The notes under the pieces are model-generated. The model saw nothing but the letters and a program-made list of their open reading frames with translations. It was not told the DNA's origin and made no database searches. DNA of 9,824 nt from an uncultured Enterobacter sp. (GTDB taxonomy: Bacteria > Pseudomonadota > Gammaproteobacteria > Enterobacterales > Enterobacteriaceae): assembly GCA_946477805.1 (NCBI GenBank), contig CAMKZP010000097.1, positions 1-9,824 on the forward strand, given 5' to 3'. Both the position numbers and the translations under genes were made by a program. Within the stretch, counting starts at the first letter, position 1, and each line of letters starts with the position of its first letter. Positions 1-6,088 of this stretch are shown here, in pieces.

Positions 1-81
1 GGCCACCGCCAGGCTCAGCGCCAGCCAGACGATCAGCAGCGAAGGCGAGCGCCATTCGCGCCAGAACCAGCGTGCAATCAT
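1..81 (-). CDS. ybbP: ABC transporter permease YbbP, N-terminal fragment
   Basis: Only the first 27 codons are inside the window; the gene continues past base 1. The start is ATG at 81-79, overlapping the ybbA stop codon as ATGA, so the two are very probably translationally coupled. The visible peptide begins MIARWFWREWRSPSLL and then enters a hydrophobic stretch (LIVWLALSLAVA, about residues 16-27), the expected first membrane helix of an FtsX/MacB-type permease. From memory this N-terminus is almost the same as that of E. coli YbbP, an inner-membrane permease of roughly 800 residues. It is the partner of the YbbA ATPase. Identification rests on this short match plus gene order, so nothing can be said about the rest of the protein. 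Confidence 0.9.
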   Translation of the reverse strand, partial: MIARWFWREWRSPSLLIVWLALSLAVA

Positions 82-764
82 GCTTCCTCCTGAAGAATAC
101 CGTTCACCAGACGCAGGCGTCGGTCGCAGCGGGCGGCGAGCTGCGGATCGTGGGTGACCAGAATCAGCGTCGTACCGTGCTCGCGGTTGAGCGTGAACAG
201 CAGGTCGGCAATTTTATCCCCGGTATTACGGTCAAGGTTCCCGGTCGGTTCATCGGCGAAGAGCACTTCAGGCCGGCCGTTGAACGCCCGGGCCAGCGCC
301 ACGCGCTGCTGCTCACCGCCGGAAAGCTGGGCAGGAAGATGGTCGAGGCGTTTTCCCAGCCCGAGCTGTTCCAGCAGCGCTTTCGCATGATCGCGGCTTT
401 CACGGGTGTTTTCACCGCGCAGCAGCCCCGGCAGCTCGACGTTTTCCAGCGCGTTCAGCGTCGGAATGAGCATAAAAGACTGAAAGACGAAACCGATATG
501 CCGGGCGCGCAGCGCGGCGCGGGCCTCTTCATCAAGCGCGTGCAGCGGCTGTCCCACCAGGTTCACTTCGCCGCTGCTGCCGTCATCCAGCCCGGCTAAA
601 ATTGCCAGCAGCGTGGACTTCCCGGAGCCGGATTCGCCGATAAGCGCAATGGTTTCGGCGCGTTTGACAACGAGTTCAACTCCGGTGAGGATGGTGAGCT
701 CGTGTTCCCCCTGACCGACGGACTTCTTAAGATGATGAACTTCAACAATGTTTTCCGCTGGCAT
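78..764 (-). CDS. ybbA: ABC transporter ATP-binding protein YbbA
   Basis: Cytoplasmic ATPase of 228 residues that powers the YbbP permease; type VII (MacB/LolD-like) family. All nucleotide-binding motifs are intact: Walker A GESGSGKST at residues 43-51, Q-loop Gln95, signature LSGGE 147-151, Walker B LFADE 168-172 followed by PTGNLD, and switch His205. The FADEPTGNLD form and the length fit the LolD/MacB group. The ATG at 764-762 has a Shine-Dalgarno AGGAAG at 775-770 with 5 bases between. The gene's 5' end overlaps the 5' end of divergent tesA by 33 bp, so its promoter should lie within tesA coding sequence. In E. coli YbbA, YbbP and TesA are thought to act together, with substrates handed between the membrane pump and the periplasmic hydrolase; that link is family knowledge, not visible here. 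Confidence 0.95.
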   Translation of the reverse strand: MPAENIVEVHHLKKSVGQGEHELTILTGVELVVKRAETIALIGESGSGKSTLLAILAGLDDGSSGEVNLVGQPLHALDEEARAALRARHIGFVFQSFMLIPTLNALENVELPGLLRGENTRESRDHAKALLEQLGLGKRLDHLPAQLSGGEQQRVALARAFNGRPEVLFADEPTGNLDRNTGDKIADLLFTLNREHGTTLILVTHDPQLAARCDRRLRLVNGILQEEA

Positions 765-1358
765 TTGCCCTTCCTGTTTTTGATGCTGATGACCTTCCGC
801 GCGGCGGCTGCGGACACGTTACTGGTTCTCGGCGACAGCCTGAGCGCAGGCTATCGCATGGCAGCCAGTGCGGCATGGCCCGCACTGCTGAATGATAAAT
901 GGCAAACGCAAACCACCGTTATCAACGGCAGCATCAGCGGCGATACCTCGCAGCAGGGCCTGTCGCGCCTGCCTGCCCTGCTCAAACAGCACCAGCCGCG
1001 CTGGGTGCTGGTGGAGCTTGGCGGTAACGATGGGCTGCGCGGCTTTCAGCCGCAGCAAACGGAGCAGACGCTGCGCACCATCCTGCAGGACATTAAAGCG
1101 GCCAATGCACAGCCGCTGCTGATGCAAATTCGCCTGCCCGCCAACTACGGTCGTCGGTATAATGAGGCCTTTAGCGCGATCTATCCTAAGCTTGCCAAAG
1201 AGTTTGATATTCCGCTGCTGCCATTTTTCATGGAAGAGGTTTACCTCAAACCCCAATGGATGCAGGACGATGGAATTCACCCCAATCGCGATGCACAGCC
1301 CTTTATTGCCGACTGGATGGCAACCCGGCTGGCCCCTTTAGTTAAACATGACTCCTGA
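732..1358 (+). CDS. tesA: Thioesterase I / lysophospholipase L1 TesA
   Basis: Periplasmic SGNH (GDSL) hydrolase of 208 residues acting on acyl-CoA thioesters, lysophospholipids and some ester substrates. A signal peptide occupies residues 1-26 (hydrophobic HLPFLFLMLM, then Ala-Ala-Ala before the cleavage site); the mature enzyme would begin ADTLLVLGDSLS. Catalytic blocks are complete: GDSLS with nucleophile Ser36 (mature Ser10), Gly70 in the second block, GGND with Asn99 (mature Asn73), and DGIHP with Asp180 and His183 (mature 154 and 157). The ATG at 732 was chosen because it gives the family N-terminus MMNFNN and the usual length; an upstream in-frame ATG at 702 would spoil the signal peptide and lies deep inside ybbA. 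The Shine-Dalgarno is weak (TTAAG just before the start). The tesA stop lies 11 bases inside the longest reading of ybbO. Confidence 0.96.
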   Translation: MMNFNNVFRWHLPFLFLMLMTFRAAAADTLLVLGDSLSAGYRMAASAAWPALLNDKWQTQTTVINGSISGDTSQQGLSRLPALLKQHQPRWVLVELGGNDGLRGFQPQQTEQTLRTILQDIKAANAQPLLMQIRLPANYGRRYNEAFSAIYPKLAKEFDIPLLPFFMEEVYLKPQWMQDDGIHPNRDAQPFIADWMATRLAPLVKHDS

Positions 1359-2157
1359 TAACGCGGAGATCATGACAGGTAAAGTTATGCAAAAATCGGT
1401 CTTAATAACAGGATGTTCCAGCGGAATTGGTCTTGAAAGCGCGCTTGAACTGAAGCGTCAGGGATTTTGGGTGCTGGCGGCCTGCCGTAAACCCGAGGAC
1501 GTCGAGCGCATGAACAGCATGGGCCTGACCGGCGTACTGCTGGATCTCGACTCCCCACAAAGCGTTGAACGCGCCGCAAACGAGATCGTTGCCCTGACCA
1601 ACAACCGCCTGTTCGGCCTTTTCAACAATGCCGGCTACGGCGTTTACGGCCCGCTGGAGACCATTACGCGCGAGCAGCTGGAGCAGCAGTTTTCCGCCAA
1701 CTTCTTCGGCGTACATCAGCTGACCATGCGCCTGCTTCCCGCCATGCTGCCGCACGGTGAAGGGCGCATCGTGATGACGTCATCGGTCATGGGGCTGATT
1801 TCCACCCCGGGGCGCGGCGCCTATGCGGCCAGCAAGTATGCGCTGGAAGCCTGGTCCGATGCCCTGCGCATGGAGCTGCGCCACAGCGGGATTAAGGTCA
1901 GCCTGATTGAACCCGGCCCTATCCGCACCCGCTTTACTGAAAACGTCAACCAGACGCAGTCGGACAAGCCGGTCGAAAACCCCGGCATTGCCGCACGTTT
2001 TACCCTCGGCCCGGAAGCGGTCGTCGCCAAAGTGCGCCATGCTTTCGAGAGTAACAAACCCAAAATGCGCTACCCGGTTACGCTGGTGACCCATGCTGTC
2101 GGCTGGTTAAAGCGCCTGCTGCCGGGCAGAATGATGGACAAAATTTTACGCGGTTGA
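1348..2157 (+). CDS. ybbO: Short-chain dehydrogenase/reductase YbbO
   Basis: Classical SDR of 269 residues; E. coli YbbO is described as an NADP-dependent aldehyde reductase. Visible motifs: cofactor loop TGCSSGIG 21-28, Arg47 after the second strand (typical of NADP preference), NNAG 93-96, catalytic Asn118, Ser145/Ser146, and YxxxK with Tyr159 and Lys163, followed by the PGPIRTRF segment. The start is uncertain. The ATG at 1348 gives the annotated E. coli length and an 11-base overlap with tesA. In-frame ATG codons at 1372 and 1387 are alternatives; the one at 1387 (protein beginning MQKSVLITG) has the best-placed AGG, 7 bases upstream, and would still keep the whole Rossmann fold. It probably belongs to the tesA transcript. 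The physiological substrate is not evident from sequence. Confidence 0.93.
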   Translation: MTPDNAEIMTGKVMQKSVLITGCSSGIGLESALELKRQGFWVLAACRKPEDVERMNSMGLTGVLLDLDSPQSVERAANEIVALTNNRLFGLFNNAGYGVYGPLETITREQLEQQFSANFFGVHQLTMRLLPAMLPHGEGRIVMTSSVMGLISTPGRGAYAASKYALEAWSDALRMELRHSGIKVSLIEPGPIRTRFTENVNQTQSDKPVENPGIAARFTLGPEAVVAKVRHAFESNKPKMRYPVTLVTHAVGWLKRLLPGRMMDKILRG

Positions 2158-2158
2158 G

Positions 2159-2188
2159 TTGAAGCATCTCCGCTCATCCCCATGTAAA
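2159..2188 (+). promoter_or_regulatory. Candidate sigma-70 promoter for cnoX
   Basis: TTGAAG at 2159-2164 and TGTAAA at 2183-2188 are separated by 18 bp, with 4 of 6 consensus matches in each box, in the 58-base gap between ybbO and cnoX. This is weak evidence; cnoX could equally be read through from tesA-ybbO. Confidence 0.3.
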
Positions 2189-2215
2189 GAGTAAACCGAT
2201 AAAAGAGAATGCCGC

Positions 2216-3070
2216 ATGTCCGTACAGAATATCGTCAATATTACTGAAGCTAACCTGCAACAGACCCTCGAGCAGTCGATGGCGAAGCCGGTGCTGTTTT
2301 ACTTCTGGTCTGAACGCAGCCAGCACTGCCTGCAGCTGACGCCGGTACTGGAAAGCCTGGCCGCGCAGTACAACGGCCAATTCATTCTCGCCAAACTGGA
2401 CTGCGACGCCGAGCCTATGGTGGCGTCTCAGTTTGGCCTGCGCGCCATCCCCACGGTCTACCTGTTCCAGAACGGCCAGCCAGTGGATGGTTTCCAGGGG
2501 CCGCAGCCGGAAGAGGCGATCCGCGCCCTGCTGGATAAAGTGCTGCCGCGTGAAGAGGAGCTGAAGGCGCAGGAAGCCGTGGCGCTGATGCAGGAAGGCA
2601 AATACGACGAGGCCCTGCCGCTGCTGAAAGAGGCCTGGCAGCTGTCGAACCAGGATAGCCAGATTGGCCTGCTGCTGGCGGAAACGCAGATTGCCCTGCA
2701 CCGTTCAGACGATGCTGAAGCCGTGCTGAAAACCGTCCCGCTGCAGGATCAGGACACCCGTTTTCAGGGGCTGGTTGCGCAGATTGAACTGCTGAAACAG
2801 GCGGCTGATACCCCTGAGATCCAGCAGCTTCAGCAGCAGGTTGCCGCTAACCCGGACGATGCGGCGCTCGCCAGCCAGCTGGCGCTGCAGCTTCATCAGG
2901 TGGGACGTAACGAAGAGGCGCTGGAACTGCTGTTCAGCCATCTGAAAAAGGATCTGGCTGCCGCCGACGGTCAGGCGCGGAAGATGTTCCAGGAGATCCT
3001 GGCCGCGCTCGGCACCGGTGACGCGCTGGCGTCGAAGTACCGTCGCCAGCTGTACGCGCTGTTGTACTGA
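2216..3070 (+). CDS. cnoX: Chaperedoxin CnoX (thioredoxin-fold plus TPR protein YbbN)
   Basis: Cytoplasmic 284-residue protein with an N-terminal thioredoxin fold (about 1-110) and a C-terminal helical TPR-like region (about 115-284, rich in Leu/Ala/Gln helices such as EEALELL). The usual thioredoxin CxxC site is replaced by SQHC at residues 35-38, leaving Cys38; Cys63 is the second conserved cysteine and Pro79 the cis-proline (AIPT). E. coli CnoX lacks thioredoxin reductase activity but, after chlorination by hypochlorous acid, becomes a holdase. It also protects cysteines by mixed-disulfide formation and passes substrates to GroEL and DnaK. The same replacement here supports that role. The ATG at 2216 follows an AGAGAA ribosome-binding region at 2204-2209. 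A REP-like palindrome follows the stop within about 10 bases. Confidence 0.95.
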   Translation: MSVQNIVNITEANLQQTLEQSMAKPVLFYFWSERSQHCLQLTPVLESLAAQYNGQFILAKLDCDAEPMVASQFGLRAIPTVYLFQNGQPVDGFQGPQPEEAIRALLDKVLPREEELKAQEAVALMQEGKYDEALPLLKEAWQLSNQDSQIGLLLAETQIALHRSDDAEAVLKTVPLQDQDTRFQGLVAQIELLKQAADTPEIQQLQQQVAANPDDAALASQLALQLHQVGRNEEALELLFSHLKKDLAAADGQARKMFQEILAALGTGDALASKYRRQLYALLY

Positions 3071-3078
3071 GGCATATC

Positions 3079-3106
3079 GCCCGGTGGCGGCTTCGCCTTA
3101 CCGGGC
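3079..3106. repeat. REP-type palindrome between convergent genes
   Basis: The arms GCCCGGT (3079-3085) and ACCGGGC (3100-3106) pair perfectly, with an inner GGCG/CGCC stem (3086-3089 with 3094-3097), a 4-base loop and a two-T bulge at 3098-3099; CTAC follows. The bulged stem and the GGGCCTAC end are typical of enterobacterial REP elements. It sits in the 72-base gap between the 3' ends of cnoX and fetB, where REPs commonly protect mRNA ends or attenuate readthrough. There is no T-tract, so it is not a classical terminator. A second small hairpin, GTGCC/GGCAC at 3127-3131 and 3136-3140, lies just before the fetB stop. Confidence 0.75.
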
Positions 3107-3142
3107 CTACAACATCACGTATCGCAGTGCCGCCCGGCACAC

Positions 3143-3925
3143 TCAGCGCACGTTTTTCAACTGCGTCACCACCAGCTGGTGGCGCGCGTTGTAAAATTTC
3201 CGGTAGGTTAAGTAGCAGGCAATGATGGTTGACAGGCTCGCCGTTGAGAGCAGCATAAAGGTTACCATTATCTGATACTTAATGGCCTTGACCGGATCGA
3301 TCCCCGCAAAAATCAGCCCCGACATCATGCCCGGCAGGCTCACCAGCCCCACCGTTTTCGCCGAATCCACCGTTGGGATCAGCGACGAACGAATGCTTTC
3401 GCGAATCAGCCGCGCAGAGGCCACTTTCGGCGTTGCCCCGAGGCTCAGCTTTTCCTGAATCTGCTGCTGTTCGCTATTGAACCGCTGCCCCAGGTTGTTG
3501 TAGCACAGCCCCACGGCCACCATCGCATTACCGGCGATCATCCCGGAAATGGGGATCACCTGCATCGGGGTAAATTCGATGGAACCCGATAGCACCAGCA
3601 CCGCAAGGGTGAGCGCCGTTCCGGTCGCGATCGCAATAAACGATGAGATAAAGGCTTTATCGATATACTTGCTTCGCTTCTGCGCGTTCCATGCCGCGTT
3701 GAAGCAGATAAAAAGCACCATCAGCAGCGTTAACACCGCGTGATTGACGTTGAAAATGTATTTAAGCACGTAGCCAACGATAATGAGCTGGATAACCGCG
3801 CGGCAAATACTCCACAGGATATCTTTCTCAAGCCCCAGCTTTTCCCGGTAGCTGACTACGATTGCCACGAAGACCAGCACCATCGACAGCGCCAGCGATT
3901 CGTTAGTGATATTATGCTCACCCAC
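3143..3925 (-). CDS. fetB: Iron exporter permease FetB (YbbM)
   Basis: Inner-membrane permease of 260 residues, partner of the FetA ATPase; FetAB in E. coli exports iron and raises resistance to hydrogen peroxide under iron load. Hydrophobic helices alternate with short loops throughout (for example SMVLVFVAIVVSY, AVIQLIIVGYVLKYIF, LTLLMVLFICFNAAW, and the C-terminal MVTFMLLSTASLSTIIACYL), and SLPGMMSGLIFAG is a conserved family segment. A GTG start at 3925-3923 (protein beginning VGEHNITNESLAL) was preferred over the ATG at 3982. It aligns with the start of E. coli FetB and has a perfect AGGAGG 6 bases upstream, and the longer form adds 19 basic residues unlike the family. The start overlaps the end of fetA by 8 bases, so the pair is coupled. 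Confidence 0.93.
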   Translation of the reverse strand: MGEHNITNESLALSMVLVFVAIVVSYREKLGLEKDILWSICRAVIQLIIVGYVLKYIFNVNHAVLTLLMVLFICFNAAWNAQKRSKYIDKAFISSFIAIATGTALTLAVLVLSGSIEFTPMQVIPISGMIAGNAMVAVGLCYNNLGQRFNSEQQQIQEKLSLGATPKVASARLIRESIRSSLIPTVDSAKTVGLVSLPGMMSGLIFAGIDPVKAIKYQIMVTFMLLSTASLSTIIACYLTYRKFYNARHQLVVTQLKNVR

Positions 3926-4589
3926 GGTCAGCCTCCTGCACTTTACCGCCCCGCGCCTCCAGCCTGATGACGTCATCCGCATGGGTTATTTCGCCAGCGT
4001 CGTGCGTCACCCACAGCACGGCGACGTTCTGGTCGCGCGCGTAGCGATGAATAATGTCGTTAACGTTGCGCTTGTTGGCATCGTCCAGCGCGCTGGTGAT
4101 CTCATCCAGCAGCAGGACTTTTGGCAGAAACTGCAGACTGCGGATCAGCGAAACCCGCTGTTTTTCACCGCCAGAAAGTTCGGAAACAGACTTTGTCAGC
4201 GTTTCCTGAGACAGCCCAAAACGCTCCAGATCGGCGATGAGCCGTTCAGGCTCAGGCGTTTTTTGACGGATTTTCCACGGGAAAATCAGGTTGTCATAGA
4301 CCGTTTCGCCAAACAGAACGGGCGTCTGAACGGTGTAGGAAACCTGCTGGCGATACTGCTCGGGTGAGATTGATGTAATGTCTTTTCCGTCAAAAAAAAT
4401 CTTTCCAGATGTTGGGCTTAGCAGCGAGGCAATGATTTTCAGTAACGTACTTTTCCCGCAGCCCGAGGGGCCGGTAATTAAGCGAAACTCCCCCGGCGAA
4501 ACGCAAAAGCTCACGTTTTGCAAAATCGTATTTTCGCCCACGCGGTAGCCCATGTCCTCGATTGTCAAAAGCGCGCTGGTGTCCTTCAT
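3918..4589 (-). CDS. fetA: Iron exporter ATP-binding protein FetA (YbbL)
   Basis: Cytoplasmic ABC ATPase of 223 residues driving FetB. Motifs are intact: Walker A GPSGCGKST 40-48, Q-loop Gln88, signature LSGGE 138-142, Walker B VLLLDE 158-163 and switch His196 (WVTHD). The ATG at 4589-4587 was chosen over one at 4607. It is preceded by AGGA about 6 bases upstream and matches the E. coli length (about 225), while the upstream ATG has no ribosome-binding site. First gene of the fetAB operon and divergent from qmcA across a 135-base gap. I could not identify a convincing promoter for it there, nor a clear metal-responsive operator. The C-terminus (EARGGKVQEADRG) differs from E. coli and overlaps the fetB start. 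Confidence 0.94.
   Translation of the reverse strand: MKDTSALLTIEDMGYRVGENTILQNVSFCVSPGEFRLITGPSGCGKSTLLKIIASLLSPTSGKIFFDGKDITSISPEQYRQQVSYTVQTPVLFGETVYDNLIFPWKIRQKTPEPERLIADLERFGLSQETLTKSVSELSGGEKQRVSLIRSLQFLPKVLLLDEITSALDDANKRNVNDIIHRYARDQNVAVLWVTHDAGEITHADDVIRLEARGGKVQEADRG
3932..3937 (-). promoter_or_regulatory. Shine-Dalgarno that fixes the fetB GTG start
   Basis: AGGAGG on the minus strand, inside the last codons of fetA, lies 6 bases from the GTG at 3925. It decides the start of fetB and suggests efficient re-initiation on the fetAB mRNA. Confidence 0.85.
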
Positions 4590-4638
4590 GTTATTTCCTG
4601 CTTTCATCCCAATAATTAGCAGTAGTCTACGGCGAGTA

Positions 4639-4668
4639 GTGATAGTAAAGCGACTTTCCTCGTATACT
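4639..4668 (+). promoter_or_regulatory. Candidate qmcA promoter
   Basis: GTGATA at 4639-4644 (4 of 6) and TATACT at 4663-4668 (5 of 6) with an 18-bp spacer would start transcription near 4675, leaving a leader of about 50 bases before qmcA. The -10 box lies inside an imperfect dyad (CCTC GTATAC T GAGG, 4658-4672). The rest of the fetA-qmcA gap holds short repeats only. Confidence 0.5.
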
Positions 4669-4724
4669 GAGGTTCAACAAAACGTTTTCCGTTTCTGGCT
4701 CAGCATGCAAAACAGGAGGTTTTT

Positions 4725-5639
4725 ATGCTCATCGTTGTTCCTGTCCTTATTCTCGTCGCGCTGGTTATTGTCGGCGCAGGCGTCAAAATTGTTCCCCAGG
4801 GTTTTCAGTGGACCGTAGAGCGCTTTGGCCGCTACACCACGACGCTGCAGCCGGGCCTGAGCCTGATTGTGCCGTTCATGGACAGAATTGGCCGCAAGAT
4901 CAACATGATGGAGCAGGTGCTGGATATCCCTTCTCAGGAGATCATCTCCAAAGACAACGCCAACGTCACCATCGATGCGGTCTGTTTTATCCAGGTGATT
5001 GATGCGCCTAAGGCGGCGTACGAGGTGAGCAACCTGGAGCTGGCCATTGTTAACCTGACGATGACCAACATCCGTACCGTACTCGGCTCGATGGAGCTGG
5101 ACGAGATGCTCTCGCAGCGTGACAGCATCAATACCCGCCTGCTGCACATTGTCGATGAAGCCACCAATCCGTGGGGCATCAAGGTCACCCGTATTGAGAT
5201 CCGCGACGTGCGCCCGCCCGCCGAGCTTATCTCCTCCATGAACGCCCAGATGAAGGCAGAGCGAACCAAGCGTGCCTATATTCTCGAAGCCGAAGGGGTG
5301 CGTCAGGCGGAGATCCTCAAGGCGGAAGGGGAAAAGCAGTCGCAGATCCTGAAGGCCGAGGGCGAACGCCAGTCTGCATTCCTGCAGGCGGAAGCGCGCG
5401 AGCGTTCGGCAGAAGCAGAGGCCCGCGCAACGCAGATGGTGTCGGAGGCAATTGCCGCCGGTGATATCCAGGCCGTGAACTACTTCGTTGCGCAGAAATA
5501 CACCGATGCGCTGAAGGAGATCGGTTCCGCCAATAACAGCAAAGTGGTGATGATGCCGCTGGAAGCCAGCAGCCTGATGGGCTCGATTGCGGGCATTGCC
5601 GAACTGATTAAAGACAGCGGAAACGAGCGCAAAAAATGA
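4725..5639 (+). CDS. qmcA: SPFH-domain membrane protein QmcA (YbbK)
   Basis: Stomatin/prohibitin-type inner-membrane protein of 304 residues. An N-terminal membrane segment (LIVVPVLILVALVIVGAGV, residues 2-20) is followed by the SPFH domain (about 21-175, with VPQGFQWTVERFGRY and LQPGL). A long Ala/Glu/Gln/Arg helix with 11-residue repeats (178-232) and a C-terminal segment (240-304) complete it. In E. coli QmcA multicopy suppresses loss of the FtsH and HtpX quality-control proteases, and it assembles with its neighbour YbbJ-type NfeD proteins in membrane microdomains; the latter is inferred from the family. A perfect AGGAGG at 4714-4719 lies 5 bases before the ATG, suggesting strong translation. 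The stop overlaps the ybbJ start as ATGA, an operon arrangement conserved for SPFH-NfeD pairs. Confidence 0.95.
   Translation: MLIVVPVLILVALVIVGAGVKIVPQGFQWTVERFGRYTTTLQPGLSLIVPFMDRIGRKINMMEQVLDIPSQEIISKDNANVTIDAVCFIQVIDAPKAAYEVSNLELAIVNLTMTNIRTVLGSMELDEMLSQRDSINTRLLHIVDEATNPWGIKVTRIEIRDVRPPAELISSMNAQMKAERTKRAYILEAEGVRQAEILKAEGEKQSQILKAEGERQSAFLQAEARERSAEAEARATQMVSEAIAAGDIQAVNYFVAQKYTDALKEIGSANNSKVVMMPLEASSLMGSIAGIAELIKDSGNERKK
5256..5420 (+). repeat. 11-residue (33-bp) coding repeats in QmcA
   Basis: Five consecutive 11-residue units at QmcA residues 178-188, 189-199, 200-210, 211-221 and 222-232, each opening Ala-Glu. The middle ones are AEGVRQAEILK, AEGEKQSQILK and AEGERQSAFLQ. This hendecad spacing implies a right-handed coiled-coil rod, as in stomatin/flotillin assemblies. 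Confidence 0.8.
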
Positions 5640-6088
5640 TTGAGCCGATCCTTGCACATCCTCACGCCTTCTGGCTGAGCCTGGGCGGATTATTGCTGGC
5701 GGCAGAGATGCTCGGCGGTAATGGCTACTTGCTCTGGAGCGGCGTTGCCGCTGTGATTACCGGGCTGATGGTCTGGATAGTTCCGCTGGACTGGGCGTGG
5801 CAGGGCGCACTGTTTGCCGTCCTCACGCTGGTGGCCGCGTGGCTCTGGTGGCGCTGGCTGAGCAAGCGGGTGAAAGAGCAGAAGCCCGTTGATGCGCATC
5901 TCAACCAGCGCGGGCAGCAGATCGTCGGCAGGCGCTTCACGCTGGATACCGCTCTGGTGAACGGACGTGGGCACATGCGCGTGGGCGATAGCTCCTGGCC
6001 GGTAGTGGCCGACGATGACCTCAGCGCCGGTACGCGGGTTGAGGTTATCGCGGTCGAAGGGATCACCCTGCGGGTCAAAGCCTGCTAG
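5636..6088 (+). CDS. ybbJ: NfeD-like membrane protein YbbJ
   Basis: Small NfeD-family protein of 150 residues, the standard partner of SPFH proteins such as QmcA. Two or three membrane helices fill residues 11-72 (AFWLSLGGLLLAAEML, YLLWSGVAAVITGLMVWIV, GALFAVLTLVAAWLWW). A soluble C-terminal OB-fold domain (about 94-150) contains GRRFTLDTALVNGRGHMRVGDSSW. The ATG overlaps the qmcA stop (ATGA) and no separate ribosome-binding site is evident, so translation is probably coupled to qmcA. Length matches E. coli YbbJ (about 152). The family role is in assembling or modulating SPFH oligomers; the exact function in enterobacteria is unsettled. The TAG stop shares its CTAG tetranucleotide with the stop of the convergent cueR, so no terminator separates the two genes. 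Confidence 0.93.
   Translation: MIEPILAHPHAFWLSLGGLLLAAEMLGGNGYLLWSGVAAVITGLMVWIVPLDWAWQGALFAVLTLVAAWLWWRWLSKRVKEQKPVDAHLNQRGQQIVGRRFTLDTALVNGRGHMRVGDSSWPVVADDDLSAGTRVEVIAVEGITLRVKAC

Noticed and set aside
72..599. 175-codon plus-strand frame opposite ybbA
   Set aside because: Codon-register antisense shadow of ybbA, with no domain or start signal. The similar frames opposite tesA (819-1280), ybbO (1402-1755), cnoX (2174-2701) and fetA (3906-4367) were rejected for the same reason.
2195..2202. ACCGATAA, resembling a flagellar sigma-28 -10 box before cnoX
   Set aside because: The sequence 11 bases upstream (ATCCCCAT) does not resemble the sigma-28 -35 element.
3127..3140. Hairpin as a fetB terminator
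   Set aside because: Only a 5-6 bp stem with no U-tract on the minus strand; it is noted with the REP but not called a terminator.
4674..5657. 327-codon open frame antisense to the whole of qmcA
   Set aside because: Its codons are in exact register with qmcA on the opposite strand, where stops arise only from TTA, CTA or TCA in the sense gene; these are rare in a GC-rich gene. The product is compositionally odd (His/Arg/Leu-rich) and shows no motif.
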